DNA of 64,000 bases from JBPOFY01 sp051252415 (lineage in GTDB: Bacteria; Verrucomicrobiota; Verrucomicrobiia; Opitutales; Coraliomargaritaceae): assembly GCA_051252415.1 (NCBI GenBank), contig JBPOGA010000018.1, positions 7,811-71,810 on the forward strand. The letters run 5' to 3'. Made by a program: the position numbers and the translations under genes. The first letter of the stretch is position 1. Each line of letters begins with the position of its first letter. Below are positions 55,027 through 63,585 of this stretch, piece after piece. The notes under the pieces are model-generated. The model did not search any database and was not told where the DNA came from. It saw nothing but the letters and a program-made list of their open reading frames with translations.

Positions 55027-57009
55027 CTACTTTTGAAGGGGCACTTTCAATTGCCAGCGTGCGAGTTGGTATTCGGGGATGTCTGGATTACCAATATCGC
55101 TGATCAATTGAAGGAGCTCTTGGTGAGCTTCGATATTGCCTAGTGCGTATTCATGCTGTGCGATCCAAAAAGCGGCTTCGCAGATTTGACGTTGTGCGAG
55201 CTCTGGAGTCGCCGCGATGCCTGCATGATCGATAATCGCTTTGCGATCGAGTTTGCCCGCATTGTAGCTCATGAACTTCTTCAGAAATTCAGAGGGCTCT
55301 GCACCATTTAAACGATGGTAAAAGCCAAGCGTCGCGCGTCCAGTGCCAGTGCGGACTTTAATTGCGTATTCCAGAAAGATAGCGGTTTCGTTGGGTTTGT
55401 CGCCTTTCTGTGCGAAGTAGTTGTCGAGGGATTTTGCCGCTTCCGGTATGTGATTTGTTGTGTAGGCGAGCAACGAATGTAGTAGCAGGATATCTGTGTT
55501 CTTCGGGAGCTTTTCGGAGGCAAAACGAAAGTGCTGCTCCGCTGCATTGAGCTGTCCCAGTTGTAGTTCTACGAGCCCGAGTGCATAGGCATAGGCTGAA
55601 TTTTCAGGATCGAGGTTGCGGGCAATTTTATAATCCGCAACGGCACCTTCAAGGTCGCCAATAGTGCGGAGCAGGGCGCCGCGAGCTGCGCGAGTGTCGG
55701 CTTGGTTTGGGTCAATTGCAATCGCTTCGTTGTAGGCGCTGATGGCAAGTGTCGGCGTGTTTTCAATTTGGTGCGCGTGTCCGAGTAGCGCCCATGTCTC
55801 TGCGGTTGGGGCGACTTTATTGAGTGTGAGTGCCTCAAGTATCGGGATCGCTCGCTCGGCTTGTTTGCTGTGTATCAGTATCTGGCTTGCGGCTAAACTT
55901 TCTTCAGTGCTTTCGGGCAGGAAGCCTAGATTGAGAGCCTTGATGATTTCAGTTTTTGCATCCTCGTTACGGTTTAGCGCTCTTAGGCAGAGGCCACGAT
56001 GGAAGTGGAGCGCTGGGGTGAGTTGACTTTCATGCTTTAAATCAATGGCTTCCTCGAATTTCTCACGTGCTGTGCCCACACGCCCTTTTGAGTAGGCGGA
56101 GCGTCCTTCAAAGTAGAGCGTGATGTCAGTGAGTTCAGGCACTTTCGCTAGTGTAGGAATGAGCTCGTCAAGTGTCTCCCAGCGCTCAGCACTGGCGCAA
56201 AGCGATGCGAGCGTGATGGTGGCTTCTAAGTGGTTTGGCTGCTGCGCGACGACTTGCTGAAGATCGCGAATGGCTTGATCTGATTGCCCAAGCTGAGCGA
56301 GTAGGCGTGCCCGCATGAGTTGCAACTTGGTGCGTTCTTGTAGCGCCTCTTGGCCTGTCTTGCCTTGATAAACAGAAATGGCTTGGTCGATTGCCTGGAT
56401 GGCGTCGTCTTTGCTCGCACTTTCTAAGGCAAGGCGTGCTTTTTCGAGATAGGCCTCGCTGCTGAGCTTGAGGCTGGTGGATGCTGTGCTGGGGTCGGCT
56501 AGATATATCTGATTAAAGCTTTCAGCTGCGGCATCCCAGTTGCCATCGGCCATTTGTAGCAGGCCGAGTAATTGATTCGCGGCGCGAAAATCGTCACTGG
56601 CAGCGGGTGCCTTTTCAATTACACTTTTAATGAGCGCGACTGCCTCTTCGCTACCTTGCATTTTTTCCAGAACCAGCGCTTTAAGAAGTTTGTGTTCCAG
56701 ATTGTGCGGCTCCAGTTCGATGGCACGCTCGGCTGATTGGAGTGCCATCTCAGACTTGCCTTGGTCGAGCAGGACGCGAGCTTGCAGCGTCAGCGCGGGC
56801 ACGTGGTCTGGTGCGATGCGTAGTGTTTGCTGGATGCCGCTGGTGGCACCATCAAGGTTGCCGACCAAGTAGTTTCCTTCTGCCATACCGTAGTAAAACT
56901 CGACGCGGTCAGAGGTTTGCGCAGCCGTGTGTAGAACTGTCGCAAGTAGGCAACAGAAGGAAAGCAGGTAGATGCGTAAACCAAGCATGGGCATAGCTAG
57001 CACATGCAA
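55027..57009 (-). CDS. Exported TPR-repeat protein
   Basis: 660 residues; shorter starts at 56994 or 56988 (MLGLRIYLLSFCCLLATVLH) give a better signal peptide, cleaved near TAAQ. About a dozen tetratricopeptide repeats cover most of it, for example LDGATSGIQQTLRIAPDHVPA, SEMALQSAERAIELEPHN, AISAYNEAIAIDPNQADTRA and LEGAVADYKIARNLDPENSA. The last 120 residues are less regular. TPR arrays mediate protein contacts; the partner is unknown. The gene is followed by no partner on the strand and preceded by ruvA in the same direction. Confidence 0.85.
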   Translation of the reverse strand: MHVLAMPMLGLRIYLLSFCCLLATVLHTAAQTSDRVEFYYGMAEGNYLVGNLDGATSGIQQTLRIAPDHVPALTLQARVLLDQGKSEMALQSAERAIELEPHNLEHKLLKALVLEKMQGSEEAVALIKSVIEKAPAASDDFRAANQLLGLLQMADGNWDAAAESFNQIYLADPSTASTSLKLSSEAYLEKARLALESASKDDAIQAIDQAISVYQGKTGQEALQERTKLQLMRARLLAQLGQSDQAIRDLQQVVAQQPNHLEATITLASLCASAERWETLDELIPTLAKVPELTDITLYFEGRSAYSKGRVGTAREKFEEAIDLKHESQLTPALHFHRGLCLRALNRNEDAKTEIIKALNLGFLPESTEESLAASQILIHSKQAERAIPILEALTLNKVAPTAETWALLGHAHQIENTPTLAISAYNEAIAIDPNQADTRAARGALLRTIGDLEGAVADYKIARNLDPENSAYAYALGLVELQLGQLNAAEQHFRFASEKLPKNTDILLLHSLLAYTTNHIPEAAKSLDNYFAQKGDKPNETAIFLEYAIKVRTGTGRATLGFYHRLNGAEPSEFLKKFMSYNAGKLDRKAIIDHAGIAATPELAQRQICEAAFWIAQHEYALGNIEAHQELLQLISDIGNPDIPEYQLARWQLKVPLQK

Positions 57010-57074
57010 ATGAAAAGATTCAATGTAATAGCAACAGACTGCGAAGTCGTTGCAGAATCTGAGGAATTATTGCT

Positions 57075-57671
57075 CTAGGAGAGCGCTGTCTTGATCAATG
57101 CTTCTACGCTCGCATCGGCGGGTAGTTGGCTGGCGGCTTTTCGGGTGAGCTTGTCAGCTTCAGCTGGCTTATAGCCTAGAATCATGAGGCCTGCAACGGC
57201 GTCTTGAAAATGGCTTGGCTCTGCGGCGGCTGTTGTGGCTGAGCTGCTACCAGAGGTGCTGGTAATTAGGCCGACTTTATCTTTGAGTTCGATGACAAGC
57301 CGCTCTGCGGTTTTTTTGCCGATCCCCGGGCACTTCGAAAGGAGCGCTACATCAGAACTAGCGATGGCGCTGCGTAGAAGTTCAACGGACATGCGGCTTA
57401 AAATACTGATGCCAATTTTCGGGCCGATCCCGGAGACTTTTTCAACCAGTAGGCGGAAGAAGTCACGGTCCTCGCGAGTGGCAAATCCGTAGAGTGTTGC
57501 ACTGTCTTCGCGATAGACGGAGTGAACAAACAAACTGCACTCTTTGCCGATCGCGGGCACCTTTTCGGCAGTCGTGACGGGGATATTGACTTCGTAACCC
57601 AGCCCACCTGCATCGAGCACGACTTGGAGGGGGGTGGATTCTAGGACGATGCCTTTTATTCGAGCGATCAA
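57075..57671 (-). CDS. ruvA: Holliday junction DNA helicase subunit RuvA
   Basis: Tetrameric junction-binding subunit of RuvAB. 198 residues from a TTG start at 57671. The OB fold (MIARIKGIVLES, YEVNIPVTTAEKVP), two HhH motifs (VSGIGPKIGISILS, CPGIGKKTAERLVIELKDK) and the C-terminal RuvB-contact domain (FQDAVAGLMILGYKPAEADK) are complete. RuvB and RuvC are not in the window. The upstream gene is dapB, about 100 bp away on the same strand. Confidence 0.96.
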   Translation of the reverse strand: MIARIKGIVLESTPLQVVLDAGGLGYEVNIPVTTAEKVPAIGKECSLFVHSVYREDSATLYGFATREDRDFFRLLVEKVSGIGPKIGISILSRMSVELLRSAIASSDVALLSKCPGIGKKTAERLVIELKDKVGLITSTSGSSSATTAAAEPSHFQDAVAGLMILGYKPAEADKLTRKAASQLPADASVEALIKTALS

Positions 57672-57773
57672 GGGGAGGAGTGGAAAGTGGTTAGTGAAAA
57701 GTGGATCGTGCTGAAAAGGCCGAAGTGTGAGTGTGGAATTAGCACTTATTTATTAGCCATTACTTATTCACTC

Positions 57774-58511
57774 TTAGTCAGTCAGGCCGAGCACGTCTTC
57801 CATATTGTAGACGGCGGCTTCCTTGCCGACTGCCCATGCGGCTGCGCGAACAGCACCTTGAGCAAAGATCTTACGATCTGTGGCCTTATGCGTGAGCTCA
57901 ATGCGTTCACCGTCGCCGATGAAGTATACCGTATGCTCGCCAACGATGTCGCCACCGCGTATCGCGTGCACGCCGATCTCTTTCGCTGGACGTGCGCCTA
58001 CCAGACCTTCGCGACCGTGAACGACTTGATCGTCATTCAGTGCGTAGCCTTCTTTAAGGATCTCAATCAGACGTTCAGCTGTGCCACTGGGCGCATCCTT
58101 TTTGTGATGGTGATGCATCTCCATGACCTCTGGCTCGTATTGTTCGCCAAGAATTGCAGCGGCTTTACGGGTGAGGTAATTCAATGTATTTACACCGACG
58201 GAGTAGTTGCCTGCCCATACGACTGGAATCTTGCCATCAACGGTTTTGAGGATGGCGGCTTTTTCGTCGGGTGTGTGGCCAGTTGTGCCGATTACAAGTG
58301 GAATGTTGTGTTCGACTGCAAGTTCGGCCATCGCAGGTGTCACTTCGTGAAAACTGAAGTCGATGATCGCTTCGCAGTTGGCGGCATCTTTGCACGCATC
58401 ATCACCCGCGTCGCAGGCAGATTGAATGACTGCGCCATTGGCTTCGGCGATGTTTGCGATAGCGACGCCCATGCGTCCACGTGAGCCGTTGAGTAAGATC
58501 TTGAGTGGCAT
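57774..58511 (-). CDS. dapB: 4-hydroxy-tetrahydrodipicolinate reductase
   Basis: Second step of the lysine/diaminopimelate branch, NAD(P)H-dependent. 245 residues. The nucleotide-binding NGSRGRMG, the VIGTTGHTPDEKA loop and the catalytic EMHHHHKKDAPSGTA motif are all intact, as is the GGDIVGEHTVYFIGDGER end. Follows dapA by 19 bp on the same strand, an operon. Confidence 0.97.
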   Translation of the reverse strand: MPLKILLNGSRGRMGVAIANIAEANGAVIQSACDAGDDACKDAANCEAIIDFSFHEVTPAMAELAVEHNIPLVIGTTGHTPDEKAAILKTVDGKIPVVWAGNYSVGVNTLNYLTRKAAAILGEQYEPEVMEMHHHHKKDAPSGTAERLIEILKEGYALNDDQVVHGREGLVGARPAKEIGVHAIRGGDIVGEHTVYFIGDGERIELTHKATDRKIFAQGAVRAAAWAVGKEAAVYNMEDVLGLTD

Positions 58512-58530
58512 AGTAATGTGAATTGCTGAA

Positions 58531-59421
58531 TTAAACGAGGCCGAGCTCTGCGAGAAGCGGATCTAGGACGGCTTTAGTTGCATCTGTAATCGGGCTTAAT
58601 GGTAAGCGCACATCATCACATTGGATAATGCCTGCTTGCTTCAATGCATACTTGATCGGCACTGGATTTGGCTCAAGGAAGATGGCTTTGAAGAGTGGGT
58701 AATACTTTAAGTAGGTTTCACGAGCCGTAGCGTAGTCACCAGCATTGGCCGCTTTGACCATCTCTACCAATGGGCTAACCACTAAGTTGGAGGCGACACT
58801 GATCACACCTGTTGCCCCGCACGACATGAATGGAAGCGTGAGTCCATCGTCGCCACTCATCACCGCATAGTCTGGACCGAGGGCGCGCACGTATTCGGTG
58901 ACTTTTTCGCAAGAGCCTTCTGCTGCTTTCATACAGCAGACGTGTGGATGCTTTTCGTAAAGACGCGCGGTGACATCTACAGATATCTCTATGCCACAAC
59001 GAGAGGGGATTGAGTAAAGGATGATAGGCTTTTCCGTGACCGCAGCGATCTTACTGAAGTGTTGGAATAGGCCCTCTTGGCTGGGCTTGTTGTAATACGG
59101 AGCGACAATTAGGAAACCGTCAGCGCCAGCAGCGTCAGCTTTTTGAGTCAGGCTGATCGCTTCGCGTGTCGAATTTGACCCTGTGCCAGCATAGACTGGG
59201 ACTTTGCCACCTGCTGCGGCAACCGTTGCGCGGACCACACTGATGTGTTCATCGCTGTTGAGTGTTGGTGACTCGCCTGTCGTGCCAACGGACACGAGTC
59301 CGTCGATATTACCTGCTAGTTGATGCGCTATGAGTGCTTCGAGGTCTTCAAAGGAGACTTCGCGATTGGCCATGGGAGTTGCCAAAGCGGTGAAAACGCC
59401 GGAAAATTGATTTGTGTTCAT
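58531..59421 (-). CDS. dapA: 4-hydroxy-tetrahydrodipicolinate synthase
   Basis: Condenses pyruvate with aspartate semialdehyde. 296 residues. The TIM-barrel motifs VGTTGESPTLNSDEH (Thr pair), YYNKPSQEGLFQHF, YSIPSRCGIEIS (Arg138-type) and the Schiff-base Lys in CCMKAAEGS are present. First gene of dapA-dapB. Both enzymes feed peptidoglycan cross-links, consistent with a Gram-negative wall. Divergent from the pilT gene 114 bp away. Confidence 0.97.
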   Translation of the reverse strand: MNTNQFSGVFTALATPMANREVSFEDLEALIAHQLAGNIDGLVSVGTTGESPTLNSDEHISVVRATVAAAGGKVPVYAGTGSNSTREAISLTQKADAAGADGFLIVAPYYNKPSQEGLFQHFSKIAAVTEKPIILYSIPSRCGIEISVDVTARLYEKHPHVCCMKAAEGSCEKVTEYVRALGPDYAVMSGDDGLTLPFMSCGATGVISVASNLVVSPLVEMVKAANAGDYATARETYLKYYPLFKAIFLEPNPVPIKYALKQAGIIQCDDVRLPLSPITDATKAVLDPLLAELGLV

Positions 59422-59535
59422 GATCGTTTCAGAAAGAATAGTGAAGTCTTACGACTACAGTTTATCATAGCACGGCGATATCGCTGGGCTTGTTCAATAG
59501 AAATTTTCACCTCATCACACCAAATTATATCTATT

Positions 59536-60636
59536 ATGTCGGTTCTTGAAACAATTCATGGTCTACTCACGCTAGCTGTTGATAATGGAGCGAGTGATGT
59601 TCACATCAAATCCAACAAGCCCGCGTTTCTGCGGCTCTCGGGTCATTTAGAGTCCGTCGAGATGGAGCCTGTTCCGCCAGAGGATATTCGGGAGTTTATT
59701 GAGCAGAGTGTGCCAGAGCAGTTTTACGATATGTGGCAGAAGAATTGTCAGGTCGATTATTCTTATCGAGTTGAAGGTATCGGACGCTTTCGTGTGAACG
59801 GATTTTTACAACGCGGTCTCCCTGGTGTCGTGATGCGTCATGTTAGTGATGATCCACCGACCTTTAGCCGATTAAATATCGATGGTGAGACATTGAAAAA
59901 GCTTTGTGCGGAGCGCGATGGTATCGTGATACTCTGTGGTCCAACTGGTTCTGGTAAGAGTTCCACGCTCGCGGCGATGTTGAATTATATTAACCACAAC
60001 TTTGATAAGCATGTGGTTACGCTTGAGGATCCGATTGAGTTTACTTACACCGATTATAAATCGATTATCAACCAACGTGAGATTGGTATCGATTGCCCGA
60101 CCTTTGCCCAGGGGATGAAGTCGGTTCTGCGTCAGGATCCAGATGTGATTTTGGTCGGGGAAATGCGTGATAGCGATACCTTTGAAACTGCATTGCAGGC
60201 TGCGGAAACCGGACACTTGGTATTCGGAACGCTACACGCGTCTAATGCGCAACAGGCCATTCAGCGACTGTTTGAATTCTTCCCCGAGGAGCGTCGTGTT
60301 GCATTGCAGCGTCAGATTGCAAGCACCTTACGTGCGACGATTACGCAGAAACTGATTCCTGCGCTAGAAGGTGGAGGCCGCTTCCCAGTTTCTGAGACAT
60401 TTATTGTGGATTCACTCGCACGTAAAACGATCACTGAAGGTCAATATGAAAAAATTGAAGCCGTGATTGAAGCGAATGAGGATAATGGCTCGAAAACCTT
60501 TAATCAGGACTTCTTCCGTCTCGTTAAAGATGGCAAGATTGCAAAAGACGATGCCCTTAAGAATTCCCCGAATCCGAACCAATTGGAGATGAACTTGAAA
60601 GGGATCTTTCTTAGTAGCGGCGGTATCGTCGGGTAA
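59536..60636 (+). CDS. pilT: Type IV pilus retraction ATPase, PilT/PilU family
   Basis: 366 residues from the ATG at 59536; the frame continues upstream over dapA's antisense. The N-terminal domain (NGASDVHIKSNKPAFLRLSG) and the ATPase core (Walker A GPTGSGKSST at about 135-144, Asp box VTLEDPIEFTY, Walker B DVILVGEMRD, His box GHLVFGTLHASNA) are complete. PilT rather than PilB because no N1N-type N-domain or zinc motif is seen. The tail MNLKGIFLSSGGIVG is like the PilU branch. No pilin gene nearby. Confidence 0.93.
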   Translation: MSVLETIHGLLTLAVDNGASDVHIKSNKPAFLRLSGHLESVEMEPVPPEDIREFIEQSVPEQFYDMWQKNCQVDYSYRVEGIGRFRVNGFLQRGLPGVVMRHVSDDPPTFSRLNIDGETLKKLCAERDGIVILCGPTGSGKSSTLAAMLNYINHNFDKHVVTLEDPIEFTYTDYKSIINQREIGIDCPTFAQGMKSVLRQDPDVILVGEMRDSDTFETALQAAETGHLVFGTLHASNAQQAIQRLFEFFPEERRVALQRQIASTLRATITQKLIPALEGGGRFPVSETFIVDSLARKTITEGQYEKIEAVIEANEDNGSKTFNQDFFRLVKDGKIAKDDALKNSPNPNQLEMNLKGIFLSSGGIVG

Positions 60637-60650
60637 TCGACATCGCGATT

Positions 60651-61871
60651 GTGCACTGCCTAATTATTGGCAAAGTCTGGCCCGAGCCTGCCTCCACCGC
60701 AGCCGGACGCAGGACAGTGGATATCCTAGACTCGCTACAGTCGGCAGGCTGGCTGCTCAGTTATGCCTCCAGTGCGCAAGCAGGCCCACATAGTTTAGAT
60801 ATGGCCGCGATGGGCATCGGCACACACACCATCAAAGTTAATGATAGTGGCTTTGATGACTGGATTGAGGCACTCGCGGCAGACGTTGTCATTTTTGACC
60901 GTTTTATGATTGAAGAGCAATTTGGTTGGCGTGTGGAAAAAGCATGTCCTTCTGCTTTGAGAGTGCTTGATACAGTCGACTTGCATTGTTTGCGAGACGC
61001 ACGTCACCAGCAGTTGAAGACAGGCGAACCACTTGATCTTTTTAACGAGATGGCATTGCGCGAAATTGCGGCCATACATCGCTGCGATCTCACATTGATG
61101 ATTTCTGATTTTGAAATGCAGCTCTTGCAGGATGTTTTCTCTATAGAATCTGCGCAGCTCGCCTATTGGCCCTTTGTTGTTGAGACGCCCGAGCGAAGTT
61201 TTCCGAGCTTTGAAGCTCGGCAACATTTTATTATGATCGGCAGTTTTCAACATGCGCCCAACCTCGACGCGGCGCGATGGTGTAAGCAATCCGTTTGGCC
61301 ACTCATTCGTAAAGCACTGCCCGAGGTCGAGCTCCATTGCTACGGGTCCTACGGTGAGAAATTTGCAGGTGAACTCAATGCTCCCAAGGCCGGCTTTCAT
61401 TATAAAGGACGAGCCGAAGATGCGCTCGAAACGATGCAGCAGTATCGTGTGAATCTAGGACCATTACGTTTTGGAGCAGGCTTGAAAGGTAAACTCTTCG
61501 ATGGTTTTGAGACAGGCACCCCAGGTGTCACAACAGCTGTCGGCGCAGAAGGCATTTCTAGTGACGACTGCGAATGGGGCTGTGCCGTAAGTGAGGATCC
61601 TGAGGTGATTGCACAAGCCGCGATTAGTCTCTATCAAGACGAAATCGCTTGGCAGCGTGTGCAAGACAATGGGCAGACTATTGCAGAGCAACGTTTCGGC
61701 CGTGAACAATGGCACAGTAAATTACCCGCTATCTTTCGGGATGCACTGACACAGCGAGACACCAATCGAAACAAACACTTCGTCGGCCGTATGCTACGCC
61801 ATCACCATCACCGGAGCACCGAGTTTATGAGCCGCTGGATCGAGGCGAAAAATAGAGTCGTGGATAGTTGA
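60651..61871 (+). CDS. GT4-like glycosyltransferase
   Basis: 406 residues from a GTG start, 14 bp after the pilT stop. Two Rossmann halves are visible, with a GT-B C-terminal part including FIMIGSFQHAPNLDAARW, VELHCYGSYGEKFAG, VNLGPLRFGAGLKGKLFDGF and the acceptor or donor loop TGTPGVTTAVGAEGIS, as in glycosyltransferase family 4. The tail is basic and His-rich (MLRHHHHRSTEF). Being co-directional with pilT, it may glycosylate a surface structure; no proof. Confidence 0.85.
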   Translation: MHCLIIGKVWPEPASTAAGRRTVDILDSLQSAGWLLSYASSAQAGPHSLDMAAMGIGTHTIKVNDSGFDDWIEALAADVVIFDRFMIEEQFGWRVEKACPSALRVLDTVDLHCLRDARHQQLKTGEPLDLFNEMALREIAAIHRCDLTLMISDFEMQLLQDVFSIESAQLAYWPFVVETPERSFPSFEARQHFIMIGSFQHAPNLDAARWCKQSVWPLIRKALPEVELHCYGSYGEKFAGELNAPKAGFHYKGRAEDALETMQQYRVNLGPLRFGAGLKGKLFDGFETGTPGVTTAVGAEGISSDDCEWGCAVSEDPEVIAQAAISLYQDEIAWQRVQDNGQTIAEQRFGREQWHSKLPAIFRDALTQRDTNRNKHFVGRMLRHHHHRSTEFMSRWIEAKNRVVDS

Positions 61872-61900
61872 TCGTGAGTCGTGGATAGTGGGTCTGTAGT

Positions 61901-62285
61901 GGTAGCGCGGCACCGTCTCGACGAAACAGAGTGAAGATGGCGAAGCAATGGCACTACCTTTAGGCGGATTTAGGATCCGATCTCAGAAAACCTACAGTTA
62001 AAATCAAGCTCTCCTCCTTTCCTGCCCTGAGCTCGTCGAAGGGTCGCAGACGGAAGGGTAGTTCACGTATGAGCAGCTTAGATAGGTCGACAAACCACCT
62101 CCTCGGCTTCGCCGAGACTCCTCCTTAACCCCTTCGGCAGGCTCAGGGCAGGAAAGGAGGAGAGCTTGAGCAATTAATCTCAGTGCCCCTGTAAACGATC
62201 AGTGCAAAGCCTATTGACGGCTAAAGGTAGTGCCATTCGCACCGTCTCGGTGCGCATTCTCCTTGTGTATGCTGACTCCTGAATT
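61901..62285. repeat. Nested palindromic island
   Basis: A host repeat (GGTAGCGCGGCACCGTCTCG at 61901, GCACCGTCTCGGTGC at 62239) is split by an insertion bounded by the 11-bp direct repeat GCACCGTCTCG (61910-61920, 62239-62249). The insert contains the same inverted ends as the 78-bp MITE (CAATGGCACTA at 61946-61956, TAGTGCCATTC at 62228-62238). Inside that, a perfect 27-bp inverted repeat (62006-62032 and 62141-62167, inner CCTTTCCTGCCCTGAGC) surrounds a CTCGGC-TTC-GCCGAG hairpin. At least three nested events. No gene. Confidence 0.75.
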
Positions 62286-62318
62286 CTGACTACTGTCTTC
62301 TAAATCCTTTATAAATAT

Positions 62319-62669
62319 ATGAAAATCTATACCTACAAAAACTGCGGTAGTTGTAAGAAAGCCACTAAATGGCTCAAAGAAAATGGCGTCGCATTCGACG
62401 AATTACCGATTCGAGACACTCCGCCTAGTGTGGCAGAGCTTAAGCAAATGCTAGCATATCAAAACGGTGAGTTGAAGAAGCTGTTTAACACCGCAGGTGG
62501 AGATTATCGCGAACTCGATATGAAGACCAAGTTGCCAGCCATGTCTGAGGCCAAGGCCTTCGAGCTTTTAGCGGGTCGTGGGAACTTGGTGAAGCGTCCA
62601 TTTGTTTTAGGCGACGGCTTCGGGCTCGTCGGCTTCAAAGAAGCAGAGTGGAGCGTAGCGTTGAAGTAG
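62319..62669 (+). CDS. ArsC/Spx-family thioredoxin-fold protein
   Basis: 116 residues. The N-terminal YTYKNCGSCKKATKWL contains Cys9 and Cys12, a CxxC as in Spx-like proteins. The central DIRDTPPSVAELKQML-like region and the end GRGNLVKRPFVLGDGFGLVGF, with the Arg-containing RP loop, are shared by YffB/ArsC/Spx proteins. Could be a glutaredoxin-like arsenate reductase or a redox regulator; no ars operon is adjacent, so I leave the role open. Confidence 0.85.
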   Translation: MKIYTYKNCGSCKKATKWLKENGVAFDELPIRDTPPSVAELKQMLAYQNGELKKLFNTAGGDYRELDMKTKLPAMSEAKAFELLAGRGNLVKRPFVLGDGFGLVGFKEAEWSVALK

Positions 62670-62681
62670 AGAATCAAAGAA

Positions 62682-62798
62682 GGTAGCGCAGTCGCGTCCC
62701 GCGACGCATCGGTTGGCTGGGACGTTGGGTAGAGTCAGCATAGCTGACGACCGCTTATTGTAGGGGCTGTGCTGGTATCAGACCAGCAAAGTCCCTAC
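62682..62798. repeat. Two intergenic hairpins
   Basis: GTCGC-GTCCC-GCGAC at 62691-62705, behind a GGTAGCGCA border like those at 52743 and 61901, is followed by a larger inverted repeat (62760-62776 and 62782-62798, 15 of 17 matches, ends GTAGGG and CCCTAC). It fills the gap between the Spx-like gene and mazG. Confidence 0.7.
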
Positions 62799-62925
62799 GT
62801 TTGGTATTTTCGCCACGTGATTATTAGTGTGTATAAGCGGTTTCCAGCTACGCTGGATTATTACTTTTCTTCACGTGAAGAATTTTCGTTCGCCATCAAT
62901 GCGTATTGTCATAATTCCTTTATCT

Positions 62926-63585
62926 ATGAGTGGAATCGACGAACTAATCAAAACTGTAGCAGCTTTACGTGAACCAGAAACTGGTTGCCCGTGGGATATT
63001 GAACAAGATCACCAATCGATTGCAGAGTGCTTAATCGACGAATGCTGCGAGCTCTTGCAGACGCTTGACCGCCTCGACATGGATCACATGGAAGAGGAAC
63101 TCGGTGATGTCCTCTTGCAAGTCGTCATGCATGCGCAAATGGCGAAGGAAGCAGGGCACTTCGATTTTGATAAAGTCTGCCATGTTGTGAACGACAAGTT
63201 GGTGCACCGCCACCCGCACGTATTTGGTGAGAATGCATTAGGCGATTCCGATGCGGTGCTGAAGCAGTGGGACGAGATCAAAGCTGCCGAACAGAAACGT
63301 GGACCTCAACAGCAGGGGCGTTTCAAAGATTTACCACGTCAATTGCCCGCACTCATGTTTGCGCAAGACGTCTATAAGCAAATTCAAAAGCAGCAGATGA
63401 ATGCCGCCGATGTGATTGACGAGGGGGGTATTGCGATGACCACAGCCGCACTCGCCGATGACGAAGCCGCACTCGGCAAGCAGCTCTTCGAAATCGCCGC
63501 AGCATGCCGCACAAAAAAGCTCGATCCGGAGTCTGCACTCCGCCGTTACGCACAGAACGTAGTGGATCAGCTCGATCAAGCGTAG
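62926..63585 (+). CDS. mazG: Nucleoside triphosphate pyrophosphohydrolase MazG
   Basis: Hydrolyses NTPs to NMPs and PPi. 219 residues from the ATG at 62926 (MSGIDELIKTVAALREPETG); the longer frames to 62899 and 62827 add no MazG-like residues. Two MazG domains: the first with CPWDIEQDHQSIAECLIDEC, EEELGDVLLQVVMHAQMAKE, HRHPHVF and the second with AMTTAALADDEAALGKQLFE (shorter and less conserved). The last codons and stop are also present at 63909-63915 in a tandem duplication downstream. Confidence 0.93.
   Translation: MSGIDELIKTVAALREPETGCPWDIEQDHQSIAECLIDECCELLQTLDRLDMDHMEEELGDVLLQVVMHAQMAKEAGHFDFDKVCHVVNDKLVHRHPHVFGENALGDSDAVLKQWDEIKAAEQKRGPQQQGRFKDLPRQLPALMFAQDVYKQIQKQQMNAADVIDEGGIAMTTAALADDEAALGKQLFEIAAACRTKKLDPESALRRYAQNVVDQLDQA

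Noticed and set aside
57687..58484. 265-codon plus-strand frame antisense to dapB
   Set aside because: dapB is unambiguous on the other strand; the product has the composition of a shadow frame.
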